Part shown: piece by piece, positions 30,632 to 42,929 of the stretch
How positions within the stretch are numbered: the first letter of the stretch is position 1
Layout: every line of letters begins with the position of its first letter
Origin: Colocasia esculenta
Lineage: Eukaryota; Streptophyta; Magnoliopsida; Alismatales; Araceae
Reading direction: 5' to 3'
NCBI GenBank assembly: GCA_014218235.1
Contig: CM024753.1
Location: forward strand, 181,326,348-181,390,347
Length of the DNA: 64,000 nucleotides
Notes under the pieces: model-generated
The model's database searches: none
What the model was told of the DNA's origin: nothing
The model's input: the letters and a program-made list of their open reading frames with translations, nothing else
Translations under genes and position numbers: made by a program

Positions 30632-32724
30632 TGTGACAGTCCTTGTCGTTCAAACCCGTTAACCTAATAATGAGCATGATCCGACTCCACCTCCCACGAA
30701 CAGGCCAAGGCCTTGCAAGGGATATCAACACACATGTCTGTAGAAATATAAAAGAGCACAGTGAATATATATAAGATTGTACATCCCATACATATTTACA
30801 TGAGAATTACATAGCCAAGTCTCAACAAAAGTCAAAGTACAAAGTACAACAACTTGGGGCATACCCCGAGGCACAACAGAAAACAAAATTACACTGCTGG
30901 AGGAGTACACCCAAATCCGCTACAATGCGGCTCCGAACTAGAAGAAGGATGAGAACCTTCCTGCTCTCCTTCACCTAAAAGGAGTAGGGGTGAGCCTCAC
31001 AGGTCACTAGCTCAGTAGGGAAACTTCCTCAAAAGCAGAAACAACATTAACCACATAAAAGTAGAAGTAAAGCACCTACCTAAACAATTAATAAAACTAT
31101 CAAAACATGGTATTACTATTGAAATTAAATAACAAATCTACATTTTCAATATGAATTGAACTTTCATAAATAAACGACAAACCACGATCAAAAATACGTG
31201 CTAAAGAAGGGTAACGCCAAACACGAGTCACGAAGACTGGTTCACGACACTAGCTACTGACCCGAACAAACAACACAGGTCTACCTCTCAGTCTCGTATC
31301 CAAGGACGAAAGGTCCAGCTGCCGCTCTACCTCAACAGACTCAACAAACTGTAGAGGCCACACAACACCACAACTGCAGACCACACTGCTACAGCTCCAT
31401 GTTTGGCACCTTTAAGGACTTCCACCCGAGCTCCCTAAAGTGAGGCACTGGAAAACAAGACTACCTGGGGACCAGTACATTTATTGGTGTCCGTCCCCAA
31501 ACCAAGAGCGCGCTACAAGCGACCGAACACAACCACAACACACGAGTTGTTGTCCTACTGTTGTCTTTCCCTAAGCCGAACGTACAACTCAAACAAAATA
31601 CTGAGGGTGTCTAGGAAGATGACACAGATCTCAATGGTACACACACGTACCGGGACAAACCCCAAGCACCACGTGCCTGGCTCACAAAGAACCTGGGGTA
31701 CTTAACTCGAGAGGTAGCCATGGTAGGAATCGTACTACCCAACTTGCCATGTACACACAAATCATGCAAACTCAGCATCCTCAATCACAACACGTGCCAA
31801 TGCACCGCTTACATGCTTTAAAATACATTAAACACTGATATAAAACCACCGCATAACATGAAATATGCTAATTATCCACTGAAGTAGAAACGCGACGGGT
31901 CAGGTAGTCGCCTCTCAAATCACGACGTAGATAGATGACGCATTTCAAACGCAGAATCGTGACGGATCAAGTCCTTGCGTTCAAAACGCGACGTCTAGGT
32001 CCATCGCCTATCAAGCCATGGCTTCCACCTCGCCCTTCACCTCTGAAAATCGCCCAAACCACCCTGTGCAGACATATAAACCCCATATTTGCATTCATAT
32101 AAACACCTATACATGCTTACTACCCATCATAACCATATCCATGCATAAAAATACTTCAAACATGATAATTCATCCAAAATGAGAAGAATTCCCCTACCAA
32201 CACAAAGAACACGAAGAACGACGTTGGCTTGGCGTTTCCCATGCTCCGAACAACCTCCTCGCGATGGTAGCATGCCAAACAACACACTGCAAATGCCGAA
32301 TCGCTCAAAAACCCCACAACAAACCCTCCCTCGGCCCAAACATTGTTTCCTGCACTGTTTGGCCAGGGCTCGACCAACACCACAACACAGTCTAAATCGC
32401 GACGGGGTGCGCGGTCACATTTAAATTGTAATGTACAAAGTCGTCACTATTAAACCCGATGTCCCTGCATGCGCCACACGGCGCGCATGTAGTCACGCTC
32501 TCAGGAAAGCGACATGTAAATCGTGACGGGATAGGTGGTCGTGTTTCTAAAAAATGCGACCCTGTGTTGATCACGTTTACAGAAAACGCACCAGAGGATT
32601 GTTGGGCTCGGATTTCTAACCCTCAACCCCTTACAACCTGTTTAAACACCAAAAACACAACTAATAGGCCATACACTGGCCACCAAACCCATTAAACTAT
32701 GATTTAAACATTCACAACGTTACA
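30632..32724 (-). repeat. 3' LTR of element E
   Basis: It runs from TGTGACAGTCC to CAACGTTACA (plus strand) and is preceded, in element sense, by a TTTCTTTTTAGGTGATAATAA tract. It contains CG-rich repeated words such as AACGCGACG, GTCGCC and TCGTGACGG near 31890-31990 and 32395-32570. A TATA-like TATATATTC (minus strand) lies near 30760. Confidence 0.85.
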
Positions 32725-32810
32725 TTATTATCACCTAAAAAGAAATTTTGTCCTCGAAATCCAGAAAGAAGTTTAAACACGCCATTTAAAGTCATTCATG
32801 CATGGTACTA

Positions 32811-33295
32811 TCACCTAAGAATAATTAAAATCTTACTCAAACAAGTATGGATACGCTTTTTGCATTTCTTCTGCCAGTTCCCATGTATCTTCTCCTCCCT
32901 GTCTATTCTCCCATCTGATCTTTTCCACTTTATCTCTTTATTTCTCAGCTTTTGTGTTCTCTTCCTTGTGATTTGCACTAGATATTCTGGCATAGACATA
33001 TCTGGATTTTAATCATCTCAAGTGTAGCTAACTATCTATGATGGGTCTCGGATATACCTTCTTAACATGGAGACATGAAAGATATCGTGTGCATCTGTAA
33101 AATCTGTTGAGAGGTCTATTATGTATGTTGTTTCTCCAATTCTTTCAGAAATTTTGAATGGGCCTACATACCTTGGACTCAATTTACCTTTTGTACTGAA
33201 CCTTAGAACACCTTTTGTGGGAGAAACTCTTAAGAATACATAGTCACCAACCTCAAACTATAATGGTCTGCGTCTGCATAACTCTTTTGGCGACT
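32811..33295 (-). pseudogene. Element E: chromodomain-like C-terminus of integrase, broken
   Basis: Readable pieces include MSMPEYLVQITRKRTQKLRNKEI, then in a shifted frame the sequence equivalent to WENR.GGEDTWELAEEM in element F, which is the chromodomain-type tail of Tekay chromoviruses. At least five stops occur between 33000 and 33295. In intact relatives this tail guides integration to heterochromatin. Confidence 0.65.
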
Positions 33296-34264
33296 CTAAG
33301 CTGCTTGAAGTTTTTCTTTTATAAACTTTACCATCTCTATGCATTGTTGAATTAACTCTGGTCTCATCACTTGTCTTTCTTCTACTTCGTGCCAATTCAG
33401 GGATGCTCTACACGGTCTGCCATACAAAGCCTCATATGGTGTCATTCTGATACTTGCATGATAGCTGTTATTGTAGGCAAATTCCACCATTCCTAAGTGA
33501 TGCTCCCAATTGCCTCCCCATGCCAAGCAACAAGCTCGCAACATGTCTTCTATTGTTTGGATAGTTCTTTCAGTCTGCCCATCTATCTGAGGATGATATG
33601 CTGAATTGTACCTCAATTTGGTGCCAACCATTCGTTGTAGACTTCTCCAAAAACCAAATGTGAACCTTAGATCTCTATCTGAAACAATTGTCATTGAAAT
33701 ACCATGCAGTGGTACTATCTTGTCCACATACAATCTGGTCAACCTGTCCACTGTCCATGACATACTTACTGCCAATAATCTGCACACTTTGGTCAATCTG
33801 TCAACAAATACCCAAATGTCATTATGTCTTGATGTTGTCCTAGGCAAACCTACCACAAAGTCCATAGCTATATCATCCCATTTCCATTGTGGGATCAATA
33901 ACGGCTGTAACAATCCTCTTGGCCATTGATGTTCTGCTTTTACCTGCTAATAAATCAAACATCTGCTGATAAATTCTGCTATTTCTTTCTTCATATGCAG
34001 CCACCAGAAATGCTTCTTCAAATTGATATATTTTCGTGTTGTCCGGATGAATGGTATATCAGGATCTGTGTGCTTCCTCCAAAACTTTCTGTTTGGTCTC
34101 TGCTTCTACTGGGACATACAACCTGCCTCTGAGTCTAACCACACAGTTATTATCAATAGTTACACCTTCCATTTTACAATCACTGCTAGACTCTCATCTA
34201 TTCTCTGAGCTTTTACTATCTGCCAATACACTAATGGTTCAACTGCACTACTAGCCAACACCGC
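33296..34264 (-). pseudogene. Element E: integrase core and zinc region
   Basis: The open part 33296-33913 (205 codons) covers the integrase core: DDIAMDFVVGLP (first Asp), IVSDRDLRF (second Asp) and HPQIDGQTERTIQ with the Glu. It ends near GRPCRASLNWHEVEERQ. The upstream H2C2 zinc region lies at 33914-34264 but is interrupted by stops. A working integrase would need both. Confidence 0.82.
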
Positions 34265-34726
34265 TCACCGATGATTATTTGGAACAAATAGAGAATTTTC
34301 CATTATGTCTTCGTATAGTTTCCATTCTTTGATCATCATCTGACTCAATACTGCCTTTCTACTCAGTTCATCTGCCACTACATTCTCCTTTCCAGGGTGA
34401 TATACTAAGCTGAAATCGTAATCTTTCTGGTATTCAATCCACCTGCGCTGTCGGAGATTCAAATCCTTATGGGAGAAAATATACTTCAAACTCTTATGGT
34501 CTGTAAAAATTTCAAACCTCTCACCATACAAATAGTGCCCCCACAACTTCAGAGCAAAGGCTACTGCTACCAATTCTAAATCATGAGCTGGGTAGTTCTC
34601 TTCATGTCGTTTCAATTGTCTGGATGCATAAGCCACAACCTTCCTATGTTGCATTAATACCGCTCCAAGTCCTCTCCTGGAAGCATCTGTGTATAGTACA
34701 AACCCTCGATTGCTTGATGGTAACAC
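34265..34726 (-). pseudogene. Element E: RNase H domain
   Basis: This 153-codon frame has FVLYTDASRRGLGAVLMQ (first catalytic Asp), the HDLELVAVAFALKLWGHYLYG region and IFTDHKSLKYIF, then DYDFSLVYHPGKENVVADELSRK, typical of the Gypsy RNase H. It is separated from RT by a frame break at 34727-34823. Confidence 0.85.
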
Positions 34727-34823
34727 TAATACAGGTGTTGAGTAAGTCTTCTCTTTAGTTCCATAAAGCTCCTACGACAATCAGCTGACCACACAAACGA
34801 TGCTCCTTTCCTAGTTAATCTTG

Positions 34824-35516
34824 TCATGGGTGCTGCAATCTTGGAGAAATCTTGAATAAATCGCATGTAGCTTGCCAAGCCAATTTTTTATTTATTTTTG
34901 TAACTGTCTTTGGCTCTTCCCATTTCATAATTGCCTCAACCTTAGCTGGATGCACTGCTATACCTTCTCCTGAAATTACATGACCCAAAAACTGAATTTC
35001 CCGCAACCAGAACTCACACTTGCGGAATTTAGCATACAACTGATGCTCTCTCAGAGTCTGTAAAATAATCCTTAAATGTGTTGCATACTCTTATTCTGTT
35101 GCTAAATACACCAGTATATCATCTATGAAGACTACAATAAACTTGTCTAAATACGGATGGAATATTTTGTTCATCAAATTCATGAAAACCGTCGATGCAT
35201 TGGTCAACCTAAATGGCATCACCACGAACTCATAGTGACCATACTTGGTTCTGAAGGTTTTCTTATCAATGTCTTCTTCCCAGATCCTCAATTGATGATA
35301 ACCTGACCTCAAATCAATATTGGAGAACACATTTGCTAACTGTAACTGATCAAATAAATCATCTATTCTCGGTAATGGATATTTATTCTTTATAGTGACC
35401 TTATTCAGTTGACGATGGTCTATACACATTCTAAAACTGTCATCTTTCTTTCGTACAAACAATACTGGAGCTCCCGAAGGTGAATGACTAGGTCTGATGA
35501 AACCTTTTTCCAACAA
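34824..35516 (-). pseudogene. Element E: reverse transcriptase domain
   Basis: Frames 35091-35516 (141 codons) and 34824-35039 (71 codons) encode RT. The first has KKDDSFRMCIDHRQLN, YPLPRIDDLFDQL, DLRSGYHQLRI and the catalytic FIDDILVY. The usual MPFGLTNAP is altered to MPFRLTNAS. The second has FGHVISGEG-type sequence (EIQFLGHVIS). A stop lies at 35091 between them. Confidence 0.85.
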
Positions 35517-35525
35517 TTCATGTAA

Positions 35526-36215
35526 CTACTTCTTCAATTCCTTCAACTCTGTCGGTGCCATCCTGTACGGTGCCTTTGAGATCGGCATACAACCTGGCTG
35601 CGATTCTACTGTAAAATCTACCTCTCTATGTGGAGCTAACTCTGGCAAATTATCTGGAAATACATCTACAAATTCTCTAACCACTGGAACTGCCTCAACA
35701 GATTTATCATACTCAACTGTACTTACTGAAGCCAAATATGTCACACAACTTGTATTTATCAACTTCCTAGCCCTAAGTACAAAATTGATGAACTTTGGAG
35801 TATAAAATGGCATATCTTGAAACTCAAACACAGCTCCACTAGGATGACAAAATCTAACTCTTTTCTTTCTGCAATCTACCACTGCCCAATAAGCTTCTAA
35901 CCAGTCCATTCTCAAAATTATGTCATACTCTTTCAACTGTAATGCATATAACCTTACTGGCAACTGATTTCCCTGTATTATTATCGGGACTTCATCTAAA
36001 TAACATGAAGTGAGCATATAACTGCCTGAAAGAACCTCTACCACTAACTCACATTGCCTTTCCTCCAACGGATGAACCATACTATCCATGAAATCTTCAG
36101 AAATAAAAGAGTGCAAAGCACCTGGATCTATCAAAACTCTTGTTGAAAATTCAAAAATAGGCATTATACCTTCAATTAAATTAGAAGCCTCCGCCTGCGC
36201 TCGGGTAATAGCCAT
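35526..36215 (-). pseudogene. Element E: aspartic protease region
   Basis: This 229-codon frame starts MAITRAQAEASN, as in F. The protease active site that reads DSGAS in F reads DPGAL here (near residue 31), so the Ser or Thr that normally follows the catalytic Asp is lost and the enzyme is likely dead. Residues 100-200 match the linker to RT in F. It ends at ELKELKK just before RT. Confidence 0.8.
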
Positions 36216-36299
36216 AACCTATCCTCGACCTCGCTGGAAAGGTGGTCCTCTGCCTCGCTCTACTGGTGGCTGCTGCTGTTGCTGTGCTGCTCTACCATA

Positions 36300-37412
36300 G
36301 CCTTACTCCCTAGGGTAGGGACAATTCTAGATCAAATGCCCTGGCTGATCACAATTATAACATCTATAACCCGAGGGAACCACGGGCTGCCTTGTTATAC
36401 TCTACTGTGACTTCTCCACCTCCGGTCAAAAGCCTCGTCCCTGCTAAAAAGTACGTTGCCTGCCACCTCCTCGTCCTTTGAATATTTTCTTCAACTTTGA
36501 ACCCCACATGCTAAACCCTGAAGATGATGGTCCTTCTGGTGCCTTACCCTTGCTAACGCTTGGGGATCGTTGTGGTAGTCGAAAGCTACCCAATTCCCTC
36601 GACTGACGAGCATGTACAGACCTCTCTAAAATGGTTGCATGCTGCACCGCTTCCTCTACAGTCCTGCACATAAGAGGGATCACCGCATTTTGCAACTCTG
36701 GTCGGCATCCTCAGATGAAATACTTTACCATCATAGCATTATCTGTAACCACGTAAGGTGTATATCTGCTCAACGCCATGAACCTCATCTGATATTCCAG
36801 AACTGACAAATTTCCCTATTGCAATGTTCTAAATTGTTCCCTTTTTGCCTGTTGAATCTGTACTGGAAAGAAGGTATCATTGAATATCCCTATAAACTCT
36901 GGCCAAGTGATGGAGTCTTTCGTCCTACCTGCAAATACTGTCTGTATTTTCAGCCTCCACCACTCCTGCACAAACCCTCGCAACGGGTATGTAGCTAAAA
37001 TAACTCTGTCTTCCTGTGGACACCTCATAGTAACAAAAGCTCGCTCGATCTCATGCACCCAGTGCTCCGCTGTATCCGGGTTTGGACCTCCTGTATATGT
37101 AGGTGGCTGCAACCTCAAGAATCTCTCCACTAACATAGTAGACTCCTCCACACTAGCTGGATGTATCGGTGCAACCGGGGGTACTGGCACAACTGGTGGT
37201 AACTCGACTCCTGGTGGTGGCGGGGGTGGTGCTACTGGTACTAGTACCGCCTCCTCAACAACCTGAGGTGCTACTGCTATCGGCTAAACTAGAATCTGTT
37301 GATCTAACCTCATTCGTATCTCTGTAATACTCTCCCATAACCCCTCAATCAGTTGATGTGTAGTCTCTTCCGGCTCATCTCTACCACCTCCCCAATCTGT
37401 CCTGTCAACCAT
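36300..37412 (-). pseudogene. Element E: Gag, broken
   Basis: An ATG at 37412-37410 opens MVDRTDWGGG, parallel to the MADRRDWGGG start in F. A TAG near 37286 breaks it. The open part 36816-37190 (124 codons) has the Gypsy Gag core: AEHWVHEIERAF, FVQEWWRLKIQTVF and IFNDTFFPVQIQQAKREQF. The frame 36444-36695 covers the basic region, and the zinc knuckle (CYNCDQPGH then a stop) is at about 36310-36370. Confidence 0.8.
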
Positions 37413-37488
37413 TTCAAATCCTACACATACAACATTCCAAACCACACAACATACCAACAATCAATGCAAAACCAAGGTCATCTCCCGC

Positions 37489-38891
37489 TGTGATGGTCCT
37501 CGTCATTCAAACCCATTAACCTAATAACAAGCGTGATCTGACTCCACCTCCCGCGAACAGGTTAATGCCTTGCAAGGGATATCAACACACATGTCCATGG
37601 AAATATAAAAGAACACACTAAATATATATAAGATTGTACATCCCATATATATTTACATGAGAATTACATAGCCAAGTCTCAACAAAAGTCAAAGTACAAA
37701 GTACTACAGCCTGGGGCATACCCCGAGGCACAACAAAAAATAGAATTACGCTACTGGAGGAGTAGACCCAAATCTGCTACGATGCGGCTCCGAACTAGAA
37801 GAAGTAAGAGAATCTTCCTGCTCTCCTTCACCTGAAAGGAGTAGAGGTGAGCCTCACAAGTCACTGGCTCAGTAGGGAAACTTCCTCAAAAGATAAAATA
37901 ACATTAACCACATAAAAGCAGAAGTAAAGCATCTACCTAAAAAATTAATAAATAGCAAACCATGCTCAGAAGTACATGCTAAAGAAGGGTAACGAAAAAC
38001 ACGAGTCACGAAGACTGGTTCACGACACTAGCTACTAACCCAGACAAACAACACAGGTCTATCTCTCAGCCTCACAACCAAGGACAAAAGGTCCAGATGC
38101 CACTCAACCTTAGCAGAGTCAACAAACTGTGGAGACCACACAACACCACAACTACAGACCACACTGCTACAGCTCCATGCCTGGCACCTTTAAGGACTCT
38201 GGCCTGAGCTCCCTACAGTGAGGCACTGGAAAACAAGACTAGCTGGGGGATCAGTACGTCTACTGGTGTCCGTCCCCCAACCAAGAGCGCACTATAAATG
38301 ACCGAACACAACCACAACACACGAGTTGTTGTCCCACTGTCGTCTTTCTCTCAACTGGACGTACAACTCAAACAAAGGAGTGAGGGTGTTTAGGAAGATG
38401 ACACAAACCTTAACGGTACACATACGTACCAGGACAAACCCTGAGCACCATGTGCCTGGCTCACAAAGAACCGGGGGTACCCGACTCGAGGGGTAACCAT
38501 GGTAGGCGTCGTACTACCCAACTAGCCACGTACACACAAATCATGCAAACATGACATCCGCAGTCATAGCACATGCCAATGCACCGCTTGCATGCTTTAA
38601 AATACATTAAACACTGATATGAAACCACCGCATAACATGAAATATGCTAACTATCCACTGAAGCAGAAACGCGACGGATCAGGTGGTCGCCTCTCAAATC
38701 GCGACATACACAGATGACACATCTCAATGGCTGAATCACGACGGATCAAGTTGTCATGTTCAAAACGCGACGTCTGGGTCTGTCGCCTTTCAAGCCACGG
38801 CTTCCACCCCACCCTTCACCTCTAGAAATCACCCAAACCACCTTGTATAGACATATAAACCCTATATCTACATTCATATAAACACCTATAC
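37489..38891 (-). repeat. 5' LTR of element E, left part
   Basis: This begins TGTGATGGTCC and matches 30632 onwards. It is interrupted at 38891 by element F and resumes at 48233. Directly before it, in element sense, the sequence GGGAGATGACC replaces the expected primer site. Confidence 0.82.
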
Positions 38892-41131
38892 TGTGACGGA
38901 ACACCTCGTCCAAGCCCGTTAAACCGATAACATGCCTGACCTGAGCCCGTCTCCCGCGAACGGGCGGAAGCCTCGCAAGGGATACCACACTCTAGTCCGT
39001 GAAAACACAAAGGAACACGCCATTCCATATATATTTATATCACAAGTTTACATAGCCATGTTTCCACAAAACTGAAAGAAAGTACAAGAGCCTGGGGCAT
39101 ACCCCGGGGTACAACTGGAAGAAGTAAACAACTAGCTACTCTAGCTACACTACACTGCTGAAGGTGCTGACCCTGCACCGCTACAATGCGGCTCCGAACT
39201 GGATGATGGCCGAGAAACGTCCTCTTCGCCTTCACCTGTGGGGGTAGGGGTGAGCCTCTCTAGTCACTGGCTCAGTAGGGAACTCCCCCAACACCGAGCA
39301 AACCAAAAACACAAGTACGATGGCGATAAACTATACTAGCAGTTTATAGAACAACTAAGCAGGATATTAAAGCTGTAAATATACTCACCGTCTGCCGACT
39401 AGGTAAAGTAATTTAATAAATAAACGGCAAAACCAAACAGGTGTACGAGCTAAAGTAGAGTCCGCCACACTCGAGCCACGTGAACTGGTTCGCGACACCA
39501 GTGACTGACTCGGACAACACACACAGGTCTACCTCTCAGTCTCGTAGCCACGGACGAAAGGTCAAGCTGCCGCTCCACGTGAAAAGGTCAAGCAACTGTG
39601 GAGACCAACTAAACACCACCACCTGCGGACCACGCGGTCGCAGGCCCATGCCTGGCACCTTCAGAGACCCTGGCCTGGGCTCGCTAGAGTGAGGCACTGG
39701 AGAAGGACTAGCTGGGGACCAGTGTCGACTACTGGTGTCCGTACCCCCAACTACGAGTGCGCTACAAGTGACCAAAAGACAAGTACAATAGTCACTGTCC
39801 CACTGTCGTCTTTCCCTCAACCGGACGTACAACTCAAGCAAAGGAGTGAGGGTGTCCAGGTCAGATGACACAGACCTTGACGGTACAATACAAGTACCGG
39901 GACAAAGCCCCGAGCTAACAGCCTGGCTCACAGAGAACCTGGGGCACCCAACTGGAGAGGTAACTACGGTAGGCGTCGTACTACTTGCCACATACATAAA
40001 ACCACGTGCACGTCACCCACAAACCACGTGAACTCTCGTGTAAACCGCGTGCACTAATAGTTCACTACACGTGAACACCACGTAAACATATAAAGAACTG
40101 ACTAACTGCGTACCCAGTACGCTAGTCTCAGAAACCACGTGCACCCTGTGCACCGCAAGTACCAACACACCACTTATTATCGATAAACACCCTGCATGGC
40201 AATATTTAAATATACACATGTTGGCGGCAACATCGACTGCCGTCGATGGAATATAGATGGCAAGGGATCTGGCCATCTAGTTCCCAACTGAAGAACCTGG
40301 CGTCAATTGATGTTGATGCCAAGCTCCTCAACTCCAGTTCCTGCAGAAACCCTAAACCGATTCTACAGGCATTCTTGGTCTCGAAACCATCGAGAAAACA
40401 TGAGGAAATACTTCCTCTAACATCCACACACTATAACCAAACTGTAACAGCATGTTTCTCTACTCAAATCAATCAAACCACCCATTAACCCGCATGAAAC
40501 ACTTCCTTCCCAGAAACGTGATTATCATGTCGTTTCATGCTTTCAGAATACATTAAAGCGATTAGAATGAACTAAAGGGATCGTCCCCTACCTCAAGACG
40601 CGCTTAAACCTCATAAATCCTCCCGATTCGCACCAAATCCTCCGCGAGCTTCTACGAGAATCACGCCTCGCACTGGCGTTTCCTGGCACAATTGGTCACC
40701 GCCACTCATTCCACGATCCTCCAACTAACCTTCTGCAACCATTGGAAGCAGTGGGGAAGCAAGGGCATGAAAATAGGGCGAGGGAGAGGGAGAACGGAGT
40801 GAGGGAACTGCCCTCGGGTAGACCTATATTCTGCAGGTCGCACAGGTTGGCGTCAACCCTATTGTCGTTTAAGGAACCGTCACAATAAACGTCTATAAAG
40901 TTCGCCGTTAAGTTCTTAAAGTTGACGTCACCTTCAATGGACGCCAAACCAGTCAACGACCACACCTGGCCGTCAACCCCTACTCAACTACAGCAGGTCC
41001 TATTTTGTTTCAAGACCAAACCTGCGCCAAACCTGCGCACACCACACGTTCAAACCACACTGGCCTCACCAAGACTACTACAACCATCACACACATGATC
41101 CATAAGGATCCGAAAAGCATGCAACGTTACA
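38892..41131 (-). repeat. 3' LTR of element F
   Basis: It runs from TGTGACGGAAC to CAACGTTACA. Words based on GGCGTCAA, TTGACGTC and CCGTCGATGG cluster at about 40225-40330 and 40840-40985. A frame of 153 codons (39536-39997, minus strand) is shared with the other LTR and partly with H. Confidence 0.92.
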
Positions 41132-41165
41132 TTACTATCATCTAAAAAGAAAATTTTGACCTCGA
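41132..41165 (-). promoter_or_regulatory. Polypurine-type tract of element F
   Basis: The minus strand reads TTTTCTTTTTAGATGATAGTAA directly before the LTR start TGTAACG. Two other chromoviruses here (E and H) have the same arrangement. The purine run is weak compared with the Sirevirus elements. Confidence 0.55.
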
Positions 41166-41245
41166 AATTCATAACACAACTCAAGCAAAAACAACTTAAA
41201 TATGCACATTTTTACAAGTACTATCATCTAAAGAAATACAAAACC

Positions 41246-42292
41246 TTATTTAAACAGATGGGGATACCCCTTAGCCATCTCCTCGGCTAATTCCCAGGTA
41301 TCCTCACCACCCAACCTATTTTCCCATCGCACTTTAACTAGCTCAATTTCTTTATTTCTCAGCTTCTTTATCTTTCGATCAGTGATCTGCACTGGATATT
41401 CTGGCATTGTCATGTCTGGCCTCAGGTCACCACCTTGGTAACTTATTATTTGAGCTGGATCTTCAATGCACTTTCTTAACATAGAAACATGAAATATATC
41501 ATGGACATCCGCAAAATCTGCTGGCAAATCCAGCCTATAAGCTGCTTCCCCAATCCTTTCAATTATCTGGAAAGGTCCCACATACCTTGGGCTCAACTTT
41601 CCAGTCTTGCCAAACCTCATGATACCTTTACTTGGGGAAACTCTCAAGAAAACAAATTCTCCAACTTCAAACTGAAGTGGTCTCCTCCGATTATCAGCAT
41701 AACTCTTTTGCCTACTTTGAGCTGCCTGCAATTTTTTCTTAATAAGCTTCACTATTTCTGTGGTTTGCTGAATTAATTCAGGACCCACTAACTGTCTTTC
41801 TCCCACTTCATGCCAGTTTAATGGGGTTCTACATGGCCTTCCATATAAAGCTTCATACGGTGCCATCCCAAGACTGGTATGATAACTATTATTATAGGCA
41901 AACTTAACCATTCCCAAATGATGCTCCCAGTTACCTACCCAAACTAAACAACAAGCTCGCAACATATCTTCAATTGTCTGGATGGTCCTTTCTGTTTGAC
42001 CATCTGTCTGGGGATGATAAGCGGAGCTATATCTCAGCTCAGTACCAATTACTTTTTGCAGACTTCTCCAAAAACCAGAAGTAAATCTTGGATCTCTGTC
42101 AGACACAATAGTCTTCGGAATACCATGCAGTGGAATAATTCTATCAACATAAACCTTTGTTAATCTGTCCACTGTCCAAGACATACTTACTGCCACTAAT
42201 CTGCACACCTTGGTCAATCTATCAACAACATATTCCATTATGCCCGGAACTCGATTTTGGTAAACCTGCCACAAAGTCCATGGCAATATCAT
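41246..42292 (-). CDS. Element F: integrase and chromodomain
   Basis: This is a 348-codon frame; its first about 20 residues are out of register, because a frameshift near 42240 lies upstream of VVDRLTKVCRL. It holds the integrase core from the second Asp (IVSDRDPRF) to the Glu region (HPQTDGQTERTIQ), the GPY/F-type stretch RYVGPFQIIERIG and, near the end, VRWENRLGGEDTWELAEEMAKGYPHLF, a chromodomain-type module. That order is diagnostic of Tekay chromoviruses. The protein inserts the DNA copy and the module is thought to direct it to modified chromatin. It ends PHLFK then stop. Confidence 0.9.
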   Translation of the reverse strand: MILPWTLWQVYQNRVPGIMEYVVDRLTKVCRLVAVSMSWTVDRLTKVYVDRIIPLHGIPKTIVSDRDPRFTSGFWRSLQKVIGTELRYSSAYHPQTDGQTERTIQTIEDMLRACCLVWVGNWEHHLGMVKFAYNNSYHTSLGMAPYEALYGRPCRTPLNWHEVGERQLVGPELIQQTTEIVKLIKKKLQAAQSRQKSYADNRRRPLQFEVGEFVFLRVSPSKGIMRFGKTGKLSPRYVGPFQIIERIGEAAYRLDLPADFADVHDIFHVSMLRKCIEDPAQIISYQGGDLRPDMTMPEYPVQITDRKIKKLRNKEIELVKVRWENRLGGEDTWELAEEMAKGYPHLFK

Positions 42293-42929
42293 CTCATTTC
42301 CACTGTGGAATAGGCAACGGTTGCAATAGACCTCCAGGCTTCTGATGCTCTACCTTAATTTGCTGACATACAGCACATCTTGAAACAAACTCAGCTATTT
42401 CCTTTTTCATATGAGGCCACCAGAAATATTTCTTTAAATCCTAGTACATTTTAGTACTACCTGGATGGATAGTGTACCTGGATTTATGAGCCTCTTCCAA
42501 CACTCTCTGCTTTACCTCTCTCTCTGCTGGAACAAACAACCTGCCTCTAAGCCTAACCACACAATTATCATCAATGGTAACTCCTTCCATTTTCACAACT
42601 TCAGCTAAATTCGCATCTATTTTCTGAGCTTGCACAATCTGCCAATACAAGGACGGCTCTACAGCACTACTGGCTAGTACTGCCCGTCGTTGACTGCTTG
42701 GCATATACAAGGAGTTCTCCGCTATTTCCTCATACAATTTCCATTCCTTGACCATCATTTGATTTATATATGCCTTTCTACTCAAGGCATCCGCTACCAC
42801 ATTGGCCTTACCCGGATGATAAGCCAAACTGAAGTCATAATCCATCAAATATTCCACCCACCTACGCTGACGAAGATTTAAATCTTTCTGCGAGAAGATA
42901 TAATTTAAGCTTTTATGATCTGTAAAAAT
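42293..42929 (-). pseudogene. Element F: RNase H end, zinc region and integrase start
   Basis: The open part 42441-42857 (138 codons) holds DYDFSLAYHPGKANVVADALSRK and the beginning of the H2C2 zinc region (HKSRYTIHPGSTKMY). A TAG at about 42441-42443 (likely from CAG) and a TGA at 42294-42296 (Trp in relatives) interrupt the region. The first integrase Asp (DDIAMDF) is here. Confidence 0.85.
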
